Positions 26,201 through 32,757 of a DNA stretch of 64,000 nucleotides are shown piece by piece (position 1 is the first letter of the stretch; the number at the start of each line of letters is the position of its first letter). The stretch covers positions 1 to 64,000 of the forward strand of contig JBCCQA010000017.1 in the NCBI GenBank assembly GCA_039024635.1, given 5' to 3'. The position numbers and the translations under genes were made by a program. A model generated the notes under the pieces. It was not told where the DNA came from and made no database searches. It worked only from the letters and a program-made list of their open reading frames with translations. Origin of the DNA: Kuafuiihalomonas sp039024635. Lineage in GTDB: Bacteria; Myxococcota; Kuafuiibacteriia; Kuafuiibacteriales; Kuafuiibacteriaceae.

Positions 26201-26789
26201 GGGCTTCAAGCTCCTCAAAAATCGAACGGCTGTGAACAAACGACTTGTTTGCCTCACGAATAAGCTTGTCTTCGACACTCTCCAGCTCCGGCCGATTTAA
26301 CCAGTCCGAAAGCCTACCGCGGATCTTCTTCGAGCTTCCTATCTCCCCGAAGTCGAAGAAGCTCCAGGTCTTCTTTTCAGACCAGCCGGCCTGCGCTCGC
26401 CGTAGAATGACCGCGCCCCCGGTCACATCTCCGAAGTAGCGGACGTAGGCGTGGCCAAGAACGAAGAGAGGGCTGCGCTCTGCGGCCGATTCGATAGCTG
26501 TCGCGTACTCCAGGGAGGCCTCACCAATCTTCAATCGCCTGCCTTTGAGGTCTTGCCGAAGTCGGGATGCTCGATGGAGACGCCAATCGCTGAACGGGCC
26601 GAATAAGCCGCTTGATAGAACGCTCTCCATGGCATCGTATACCGGCAGAAGCTGAGCCATGTAGTGGCTAAACTCGTCCAGTGAGACTTCACTTGCGAGA
26701 AGCCGCCGGGCAAATCGAGTGCCCTCGATGCTTCGGTGAGCGTCATCGGTTGAGTCTCGAAGACTAGCTGTCAGGAATGGCTGTTTCAT
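26154..26789 (-). CDS. Haem oxygenase
   Basis: 211 residues, the usual size for bacterial biliverdin-forming haem oxygenases. The proximal haem ligand is likely His18 in STDDAHRSIEGT. The distal helix has the family motif HAYVRYFGDVTGG (113-125) with Gly120-Asp121 matching the water-organising Asp of HO-1. It opens haem to biliverdin, CO and iron, using reductant that one of the local ferredoxins could supply. Start ATG 26789 has an excellent AAGGAGG site located inside the previous gene, which it overlaps by 26 bp. It provides the substrate for the bilin reductase. Confidence 0.88.
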   Translation of the reverse strand: MKQPFLTASLRDSTDDAHRSIEGTRFARRLLASEVSLDEFSHYMAQLLPVYDAMESVLSSGLFGPFSDWRLHRASRLRQDLKGRRLKIGEASLEYATAIESAAERSPLFVLGHAYVRYFGDVTGGAVILRRAQAGWSEKKTWSFFDFGEIGSSKKIRGRLSDWLNRPELESVEDKLIREANKSFVHSRSIFEELEAHGKSAGPRVALAASS

Positions 26790-27444
26790 TCAGTTGATCC
26801 TCCTTAGTAATGTTCGAGTCTAGCTTTGAGAAGACTCCGTCGAGATCAGCAACCAGGTCGGAAGTCCCTGCCGCGAATAGGTCGGATACAGGAGCTACAT
26901 TCGAGGTCTGGAGACCGGCTAAGGAGCGCTGCAGATGCCGCACGGCCGCTACGGCTGCTCGGCGATTTCGCACCTCCGCCCAGAGAGCCTCTTTCAGGCG
27001 TCGACTGGCCTCTCGAAGGTCGTTGCTGCCCGACTCGGTCGAGAGCGCTTCGAGGGCTCGCTTCTGACTCAGCATCTCCGCTCGAAGCTCGATGATGGTC
27101 TGTTCCTTGATCTGCAGAGCGGCCATCAACTTCTCAATGCTCGGGCTCTCGGTATCTCTTGGTTCCCCTCTAGCATCGGACTCAACGGGCTTGGGTGGCG
27201 CGAGCTGCAGAGCGCCGCTGTGGGCCAAGATATCGCCGACTGAGTCTTTGAGGTAGCCTCGTGCTACCGCCTTGAGACGATTGCACGTTGCAGAGTCAAA
27301 GATGCCGCTTTCAGTAATGGAGCGGTCGGGATCGTCTACGTACTTCTGGCAGGCTAGCTCGATCGTCTTAGAGAGCTCAGGATGACCTCCTTCGTTGTCA
27401 GAGAGGTGGGCTTTGAGCATCCGATAGACAACATCAGATTTCAT
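26764..27444 (-). CDS. Coiled-coil protein of the bilin operon, unknown function
   Basis: 226 residues, soluble. Residues ~1-80 are a helical domain (VVYRMLKAHLSDNEGGHPEL, ATCNRLKAVARGYLKDSVGD). A Pro/Asp/Glu-rich linker is followed by a long heptad-like coiled coil (~100-175, MAALQIKEQTIIELRAEMLS onward). The tail is acidic. It could be an adaptor or scaffold for the kinases or globin. It sits between the ParA-like membrane protein (3-bp gap) and haem oxygenase (26-bp overlap). I do not recognise a family. Confidence 0.78.
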   Translation of the reverse strand: MKSDVVYRMLKAHLSDNEGGHPELSKTIELACQKYVDDPDRSITESGIFDSATCNRLKAVARGYLKDSVGDILAHSGALQLAPPKPVESDARGEPRDTESPSIEKLMAALQIKEQTIIELRAEMLSQKRALEALSTESGSNDLREASRRLKEALWAEVRNRRAAVAAVRHLQRSLAGLQTSNVAPVSDLFAAGTSDLVADLDGVFSKLDSNITKEDQLNETAIPDS

Positions 27445-27447
27445 TTC

Positions 27448-28365
27448 TCAGACTCCGAATGCGAATAGGATGCCCGCGATGGCTAGCGCAGCACTTGCTA
27501 GCCCGAGAACCACCGCATGCCGATTCCTACGCGGCTCAATTGGTACTTCTGTCGCCTCCACAGTCAGAGACTGAGGCGAAACCGGGGAGTCACTGATGAC
27601 ATGATTCACTCGCATCTGCTCTCGTGTCGCCGTCTCCCACTGAACATCGACGCGGAGACCCTTCATAGAAGGTCGATGCACTGGTTGAGGGACTACCGGA
27701 ATAGGAGGAGAAACGGTCAGCGAAGGAGGCGGCACCACCGGAACGCCGTACTTCGAAGCCTGGGTTTCTTGAAATGAGCAAAGTCCTTGCCATCTCTGAT
27801 AGACCTCGACGCAAGCAGTCTGGAGGGTCTTTTGTGACGTGCTTTCCGACAAAGCGCCGATCGGTTCACATGCAAGAAGCGACTCAATGAAGAGTCGCAT
27901 CGCGTCGAAGGTCGGGTCCTCATGATTCGCGTCTACGAGCATGAAGCCAAGCCTCACTAGTTCCGGGTGGTGTTCGTAGAGCTCAGCCAGGCGGGGTGCC
28001 ATTTTGATGAAAGACTCCAGGTGCAGCATGGAGATCAGTACTAGAATTGAAGCTTGAGGTGATGATGCAATAGCCCTGAGCTTTCCAAGATCATCACAGG
28101 GGACGATCCGCACCTCACGATCGTCTTGTGCCATGAACTCGAGGCTTCCGCTCTCGTAGGACAGGTCCGGTTCCGATTGGTACTGACTCCGCAGGGGATC
28201 ATCCTTGATGGAGCTTGCAGCCATTAGATGCGTGAGGCCGCTTTGCGAGCACAAATCAAGCAGCCGAACCCGCTTGCCGGTATCTCGAGCTACGCGAGAA
28301 AGGGCAAAGGCTACAGTTCCGACTGCAGCTGGCGCCCCTACATGGGCTATGACTATCGTGCTCAT
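27448..28365 (-). CDS. Degenerate ParA/MinD-like protein with C-terminal membrane anchor
   Basis: 305 residues. The start at ATG 28365 overlaps the previous stop as ATGA. The N-terminus follows the ParA/MinD pattern (STIVIAHVGAPAAVGTVAFA, then GKRVRLLDLC), but the Walker A lysines and GKT are replaced by GAPAAVGT, so nucleotide hydrolysis is doubtful. A middle part (VLVLISMLHLESFIKMAPRL, RLGFMLVDANHED) fits the remaining Rossmann-like strands. A Pro-rich linker precedes one C-terminal helix (~284-302), a tail anchor. It may place the operon's signalling proteins at the membrane. Alternatively it is an unrelated Rossmann protein. Confidence 0.75.
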   Translation of the reverse strand: MSTIVIAHVGAPAAVGTVAFALSRVARDTGKRVRLLDLCSQSGLTHLMAASSIKDDPLRSQYQSEPDLSYESGSLEFMAQDDREVRIVPCDDLGKLRAIASSPQASILVLISMLHLESFIKMAPRLAELYEHHPELVRLGFMLVDANHEDPTFDAMRLFIESLLACEPIGALSESTSQKTLQTACVEVYQRWQGLCSFQETQASKYGVPVVPPPSLTVSPPIPVVPQPVHRPSMKGLRVDVQWETATREQMRVNHVISDSPVSPQSLTVEATEVPIEPRRNRHAVVLGLASAALAIAGILFAFGV

Positions 28366-28562
28366 GGTCCATCCCACTTGAACGTGTCGAATACAGCAAG
28401 CTTCTCCACCTCCGCCGAAGGTGAGGATGCCTGGCTCGCCACCGATTCGGTGTCCGGACCCTCGTGGCCAAGCTCGCGAACAAGCTCTGCCGGATCAGGG
28501 CGCTTGGCATCCATGAGATCGTGCATCCAGTTGACACACTCTATGATCGAACCGGAGCTCAT
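28362..28562 (-). CDS. 66-residue protein, translationally coupled on both sides
   Basis: It is linked by ATGA start/stop overlaps to both the kinase gene before it and the ParA-like gene after it, which is strong evidence that it is translated. The N-terminus looks helical (IIECVNWMHDLMDAKRPDPA), followed by a Glu/Ser-rich disordered stretch and the end VFDTFKWDGP. No known motif. It may be a small adaptor or a kinase substrate. Confidence 0.72.
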   Translation of the reverse strand: MSSGSIIECVNWMHDLMDAKRPDPAELVRELGHEGPDTESVASQASSPSAEVEKLAVFDTFKWDGP

Positions 28563-29968
28563 AGCTCTTGGTCTCCAATAGGAACGGCCGGGAAGCTGAG
28601 TATCTCGAGCTCACCGTTTGCGTCGGCTCTGAGCTCGATTCCATCTGGAGGGATGGGCAGGACCCTTGGGAAGCCATCCGCACCGGCGAGCCATCGAACG
28701 ACAGAAACGACTTCGCTGAACTCTCCCCCATCGAGAACTAGTTGGCCGAATTCGACAGCGAACAAAGGGAGTCGAGTCTCCCGCACGGCCGTCTCGACGC
28801 GGCCGCCTTCATGGAGCCTCATGGCTACGTGCCTGGTTCCAAGTGGTTCCCATAAAAGAAGCTCTCGAGCAGAGAGCCAGCTCGAGCGCAGCGGAAGGTC
28901 GAGGAGGCTCGTAAACTCGTGTATTGGCGAGGAGCCTTCAAAGTTCTGTACAGAGCAGCTTTGAACCCAGCCAATCTCTGCTCCGTGGGTCGCGACAATA
29001 GCGCTTCGATCGGGAGAAACAGCGAGGTAGCGCAGGTTCCTGTCGTCGGCTCGTAGCGTTTCTCTGTGGCATGAGCCAAGACGCCGAACCCGTCGACGCT
29101 CGCTTATGACGACCTCATCTCTGCATACATCCAACAAACGAAGTGGTTGAGCGGAGAGCCTCCAGCTAGCTTGGTCTGCGCCCAGCCATTGGACGCCGTC
29201 TCGATGCATGAACCAAGCCCAATCCGCGCCGAACGAGAAGTCCTCAGCATCGAGCATCGAAGCCACCCAGTCTAGATCTGGGAGACGACGGCTCGGGGCT
29301 CCACTGAGAAGGCAAGCGAGCAAACCGTCGAGTCCCGAAGACCAACGATGGTGTCGTGCGAACCTGCTACGCTCGGAGGGCAGGGGGAAGGAGCCGTTGC
29401 GCGCTTCTAATCCTACCACACCCAGCGAGTAGGCGTCGGACTGACGGAGGCCGCAGTGCCACAGCCGTTCTGGTGCCAGGTACTCGAGTGAGCCCTCGAA
29501 CCGACGATGCACGGATGTGTACTCGCTTGAAGCGGCTGATCCGAGATCGGCGAGCCGCCAGTCGAGCCCCACATCTCTTCGAAAAACAAGGATGTTCTCG
29601 GGCTTCACATCTCGATGAAGCCAACCCCATTGGTGAATGCGACCAAGCGCCAATGCAATGCCCCGGACAAGTGAATCAAGGTCCGAGTCCGCGAGCCGCC
29701 TTTGGAGAAGGACGCGCCTCAATGATCCGTCCGACGCGATTGGCATTGCGAAGTACCAGCATTGCGAAGACTGGTCGAAGCCCACGTCGAGGACCCGTGG
29801 GGTTCCGTCTCCATCCAAGGCAAGCAGAGCATTGACCTCGCTCCACCACTTTGGTCCTGTGCACATCTTGACGGCGACGGGGTCTTCGTTCCAACCCCTC
29901 CTGGCAGCTACGACTGTTCCTTGCGCGCCGCTGCCCAGGCTACGCTCGAAGTGTGCGTATCGGTCCAT
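28559..29968 (-). CDS. Ser/Thr protein kinase with a C-terminal propeller-like domain
   Basis: 469 residues from ATG 29968, two bases after the preceding stop; the longer open frame runs back into the V4R gene. The kinase domain (~1-250) has a glycine loop LGSGAQGTVV, Lys34 (VAVKM), HRDVKPEN (118-125), DLG (141-143) in place of DFG, and YLAPERL. It should be active. Residues ~290-469 are beta-rich repeats (LRLLDVCRDEVVISERRR, LRYLAVSPDRSAIVATHG) like a partial WD40-type propeller, possibly the sensing or docking part. It follows V4R protein 1 in the operon, so a V4R/globin signal could feed this kinase. Confidence 0.88.
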   Translation of the reverse strand: MDRYAHFERSLGSGAQGTVVAARRGWNEDPVAVKMCTGPKWWSEVNALLALDGDGTPRVLDVGFDQSSQCWYFAMPIASDGSLRRVLLQRRLADSDLDSLVRGIALALGRIHQWGWLHRDVKPENILVFRRDVGLDWRLADLGSAASSEYTSVHRRFEGSLEYLAPERLWHCGLRQSDAYSLGVVGLEARNGSFPLPSERSRFARHHRWSSGLDGLLACLLSGAPSRRLPDLDWVASMLDAEDFSFGADWAWFMHRDGVQWLGADQASWRLSAQPLRLLDVCRDEVVISERRRVRRLGSCHRETLRADDRNLRYLAVSPDRSAIVATHGAEIGWVQSCSVQNFEGSSPIHEFTSLLDLPLRSSWLSARELLLWEPLGTRHVAMRLHEGGRVETAVRETRLPLFAVEFGQLVLDGGEFSEVVSVVRWLAGADGFPRVLPIPPDGIELRADANGELEILSFPAVPIGDQEL

Positions 29969-29970
29969 TT

Positions 29971-30588
29971 CTAGTTGAGGAGCTCCGCGAGGATCTCGGC
30001 GTGAGAGCGGCTTGCTTCCCTCGAACGGCGAACGCCCTCTAGCACTTGCTCCGAGCCGCAGATGAACTTGCCCTTCCCGCATCCAGGAGCGGTCTGCAAA
30101 CACCCAAGCCCTCCGACGGCAAACTGCCCGAGAAAGCCCTCTAGCATGCCTTCGGCGAGAGGATCGAGGTCACTCATCTCGGAAGCATAGGCTTCGCCAA
30201 TTCCGTCTGAGAGTTGGACTTCGAAAAAGCCGGAGGATGCGTGTTCCCATCGGAACACGAGTTCTCCTAGTCCGCTTCCTTTCCAAAGGTCCCGTATGAG
30301 TGCGTCCAGCTCTGCCATGGTTCGCTCTCTGATTCCAACCGAGTCGGCAGTGCCGAGCTCGTCCTCGAACCGTCGAGCAAGACGACTGCCGTATCGTACG
30401 CCGCACTGTCTGAGCACAGATGCTGAGGCATCGCCGAGTTCAAAGCGCAGGGCAGAGACGAATCCGATTAGCCATGAAGAATCAACTGCGATTAGACGCG
30501 TATTTCCAGCGCTTCTGAGAACACCGCGAGCGGCTTCGAATCGAAGATAGGATGATCGCGAGAAGTGATTGAGGTCCACACGCGTCAT
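29971..30588 (-). CDS. V4R-domain protein 1
   Basis: 205 residues. ATG 30588 overlaps the globin gene's stop as ATGA, which fixes the start. V4R (4-vinyl reductase) features: a helical N-terminal part with VRYGSRLARRFEDELG, then SGFFEVQLSDGIGEAYASEM, and the Cys-bearing end GGLGCLQTAPGC and GKFICGSEQV. V4R domains bind small hydrophobic ligands and are found in BchJ-like, XylR-type and BBAG-cluster proteins. Here a tetrapyrrole ligand or chaperone role is likely. Its product is encoded between globin and kinase. Confidence 0.8.
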   Translation of the reverse strand: MTRVDLNHFSRSSYLRFEAARGVLRSAGNTRLIAVDSSWLIGFVSALRFELGDASASVLRQCGVRYGSRLARRFEDELGTADSVGIRERTMAELDALIRDLWKGSGLGELVFRWEHASSGFFEVQLSDGIGEAYASEMSDLDPLAEGMLEGFLGQFAVGGLGCLQTAPGCGKGKFICGSEQVLEGVRRSREASRSHAEILAELLN

Positions 30589-31070
30589 GCTGCGCGCTCC
30601 CGCTCCCCCAAGACCTCGACACAATCCTTGAGGTATGGTTCCAGGAGGCCAAAGGCTTCTGCCGAGAGCTGCTTTTCACAGGTCGTGAGCAGACTCGAGT
30701 AGGAATCCTTCACGAATTCCTGCGACAGACCGATTCCTTCGAGAATCGTCTTTAGCCAAAGGAGAAGGTTGTCCCTAAGGAAGAGCCGATCGTCCTTCAC
30801 CATGGCGAGCACGCAGTATCGAAGAACAAGGCTGAGGTCTCTCTGCGCCTTCCTCTCCCCTTCCTTGTACCTCTGGGAAATGTCTGAGTATCTGGAGAGG
30901 ACACTTTCCAGTACCTCGTCGACGATCAAACCTTCACGTTGTTCGACTTCCGCGCTGGCTTTGAGCCGACCGGGAAGGCCGTCGCTGTACTGCGTCAACG
31001 ACGCTGTCTCCTTAGAGGTCAGGTAGCGTCCCTCGGCTGACTGCAGCATGTTCTCAATTTGTCCGTTCAT
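30585..31070 (-). CDS. Phycobiliprotein-like globin (bilin biosynthesis-associated globin, BBAG)
   Basis: 161 residues, all helical. The core KAQRDLSLVLRYCVLAMVKD, followed by LRDNLLLWLKTILEGIGLS, matches the phycobiliprotein pattern ACLRD-x4-LRY-x2-YA and the following LNGLRETY-type helix. Arg77-Asp78 correspond to phycocyanin Arg86-Asp87, which hold the bilin propionate and pyrrole nitrogens. The covalent Cys84 position is Ala75 here; Cys occurs at 86, 131 and 150. So it may bind bilin without the usual thioether or through another Cys. BBAGs are known from clusters with pre-PcyA, V4R and Fe-S proteins in non-photosynthetic bacteria. It lies in mid-operon, six bases after the 77-residue protein. 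Confidence 0.82.
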   Translation of the reverse strand: MNGQIENMLQSAEGRYLTSKETASLTQYSDGLPGRLKASAEVEQREGLIVDEVLESVLSRYSDISQRYKEGERKAQRDLSLVLRYCVLAMVKDDRLFLRDNLLLWLKTILEGIGLSQEFVKDSYSSLLTTCEKQLSAEAFGLLEPYLKDCVEVLGERERAA

Positions 31071-31076
31071 CTCTTC

Positions 31077-31310
31077 TCACTCCCAGTTGAAATCGCCAAA
31101 GATGGCTATGGTTTCGATGGATTCGCCACACGACTTGGATGGCCTTACACTTTGATTCTGACGCCTGAGTCCTACGGCGAAGAACTCCTCGACTCGATAT
31201 GAACGCCAGCTCTCCGCTTCGAACGACTCGGCCGAAGCGCTCGCTTGAGCCAGGTCACCGAACCACTGGCGCACTTCGGTTTGAGGCCAAGGCATCGCTA
31301 GCGCAGACAC
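31077..31310 (-). CDS. 77-residue protein between V4R 2 and the globin
   Basis: The GTG start shares its G with the TAG stop of V4R protein 2, and the end is six bases before the globin start, so coupling supports translation. The sequence has a helical first half (VRQWFGDLAQASASAESFEA) and VEEFFAVGLRRQNQSV after it. No known motif. ATG 31295 is an alternative start. It could be a linker or assembly factor for the globin; this is inference. Confidence 0.62.
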   Translation of the reverse strand: MSALAMPWPQTEVRQWFGDLAQASASAESFEAESWRSYRVEEFFAVGLRRQNQSVRPSKSCGESIETIAIFGDFNWE

Positions 31311-31972
31311 TACAAACGCTCCATGATCTCATTCGCTGAAGCACCTTCTTGAACCCAGAACTGAGCTGCGTTGATCCGCTTTGATGAGCCAACTAGGAAC
31401 TTGCAGAATCCCTCGCCCATTGAATAGCACTGGATCTCAATGGCGCTGAGCTCTCTCTTGGCGAGTCGACCGAACACGGCGGCGAACATTCCGGCATAGT
31501 AGTGACAGACGACTTCACCGACGTTTCCGATGCTCTTCGCCACGGCGGAGTCATAGAGGTCGACGAAGATAAGTCCTTCGGACCGGTGGCTCAGGTCGTA
31601 CTTCCACACGCCCCACCCCGAGGCCTGCAGCGGCCACCACCATGACTCGAGGAGGAACCCGAGGGCTGCGCCATCTGGCTGATATCCGAACTGGGTTTCG
31701 AATCGGCCCATGAAATCATCAATGTCTTTTTCGCCCCATTTAAACCCGCACTGATACATGACTTCGCCCGCGGCATCTCCAAGCTCGGTTTCGAGCGCCG
31801 CTTGAAATGAAACAACGAAGTCTTCGGTGGCTAGCATCAGTCGGCTGCCGAAAGTATTCAGCAACTTCGTTCCCGAAGCGCTTGGCGCAAAGAACCGGCG
31901 TGCGCTGAAACGGTTGTGCAGGACGAGTCTTCCTTGCGCAGAGCTCTCTGAGACGTGCATTTCTGAAACCAT
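31310..31972 (-). CDS. V4R-domain protein 2
   Basis: 220 residues from ATG 31972 (the frame extends to 32059 but without a good start). V4R features: GDAAGEVMYQCGFKWGEKD, then WWWPLQASGWGVWKYDLSHR, GEVVCHYYAGMFAAVFGRLA and the end IQCYSMGEGFCKFLVGSSKR with the conserved Cys pair. It is first in the 11-gene operon and divergent from the free ferredoxin across 212 bp. Two V4R proteins plus a globin and an iron-sulfur protein is the published core of BBAG clusters. Confidence 0.8.
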   Translation of the reverse strand: MVSEMHVSESSAQGRLVLHNRFSARRFFAPSASGTKLLNTFGSRLMLATEDFVVSFQAALETELGDAAGEVMYQCGFKWGEKDIDDFMGRFETQFGYQPDGAALGFLLESWWWPLQASGWGVWKYDLSHRSEGLIFVDLYDSAVAKSIGNVGEVVCHYYAGMFAAVFGRLAKRELSAIEIQCYSMGEGFCKFLVGSSKRINAAQFWVQEGASANEIMERL

Positions 31973-32086
31973 CGTGCTGCGACTGTAGGCAGGCTTGGGC
32001 GGATTGCAAGGTGTGGGTGTCACTTTTTTGACCGAAATCGACCAGCCTCTTGTCGTCAAGTGTAGGCGTAGAGGGCAGGGGAGCTT

Positions 32087-32118
32087 CCTTCAGCTTAATG
32101 GATGCTACCTTCAGTTTA
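32087..32118. promoter_or_regulatory. Direct repeat in the divergent ferredoxin/bilin-operon promoter
   Basis: CCTTCAGCTTA (32087-32097) and CCTTCAGTTTA (32108-32118) match at 10 of 11 bases with a 21-bp offset, two helical turns. Both lie between the divergent ferredoxin and V4R 2 genes. This is typical of a dimeric activator or response-regulator site and may co-regulate the locus. Confidence 0.45.
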
Positions 32119-32184
32119 GATTGAGAAGCGGTGCGGTCGAGTCTGCTTGCAATCATCTTAGTTGTCCGTCCTTAGTGTTGGAGG

Positions 32185-32664
32185 ATGAAAGACGTCACCA
32201 TTGAGGGTCTTGGTCAGCCCGTTTGTGTGAAGACAAACAAGAGGATCATCGATGCCCTCCTTCAAGGCGGTAAGCCGCCTCTGATGGCCTGCGGCGGGAA
32301 GGGGCTTTGCGCGACCTGCCACGTGTTCGTAGATGCCGAAGCTGATGCGCTCTCGCCGCAAACGCCTCGAGAGCGAGCATCTTTGGCTGCCCTTCGTGGC
32401 CGGACGAATGCCAGCCGTCTTGCTTGCCAGGCAAAGGTCCGTGGACCTGTTCGTGTTCGACGCCCGGACGGTCGCTTTATTGAAGCAGCCATGGACGTAG
32501 AGTCCTTCGTGGGAAAACGAGCGACCGACGATATTCTCCATCCCGTCGATGGGCGCCTTCTGATTGAGCGCGGGAAGCTGATCACGCGCTCGCGAATTGT
32601 TCAGCTCAAGACAGTGGATGTGGACGTCGGTGAACTGAAGAAGCGCTGCCTCACTGTCGTCTAG
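32185..32664 (+). CDS. Adrenodoxin-type [2Fe-2S] ferredoxin with C-terminal extension
   Basis: 159 residues. Ligands are in ACGGKGLCATCHV (Cys-x5-Cys-x2-Cys) and RLACQ. After the ferredoxin fold (~1-100) comes the segment DVESFVGKRATDDILHPVDG and LLIERGKLITRSRI, shared with the ferredoxin part of the pseudokinase fusion, so the two arose by duplication. It is the likely electron donor for the bilin reductase and haem oxygenase and is the Fe-S component expected in a BBAG cluster. GGAGG lies directly against the ATG, an unusually short spacing. Confidence 0.88.
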   Translation: MKDVTIEGLGQPVCVKTNKRIIDALLQGGKPPLMACGGKGLCATCHVFVDAEADALSPQTPRERASLAALRGRTNASRLACQAKVRGPVRVRRPDGRFIEAAMDVESFVGKRATDDILHPVDGRLLIERGKLITRSRIVQLKTVDVDVGELKKRCLTVV

Positions 32665-32757
32665 TAGTGGCCCTTATGACGCTCGCTAAGTCTGGATGTG
32701 GCGCCGTGTTGTTCCGGTGATTCGGATCGGGGCGATGTCCGAAGGTCACCGCGCCTT

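Noticed and set aside
30585..32664. A light-harvesting phycobilisome gene set
   Set aside because: Only one phycobiliprotein-like globin, no linker or second subunit genes, and the covalent Cys is missing; the V4R/Fe-S context fits BBAG clusters instead.
19746..32664. A bacteriophytochrome using the bilin
   Set aside because: I found no PAS-GAF-PHY photosensor in any frame of the window; the damaged hybrid kinase has a PilJ/PAS sensor, not GAF-PHY.
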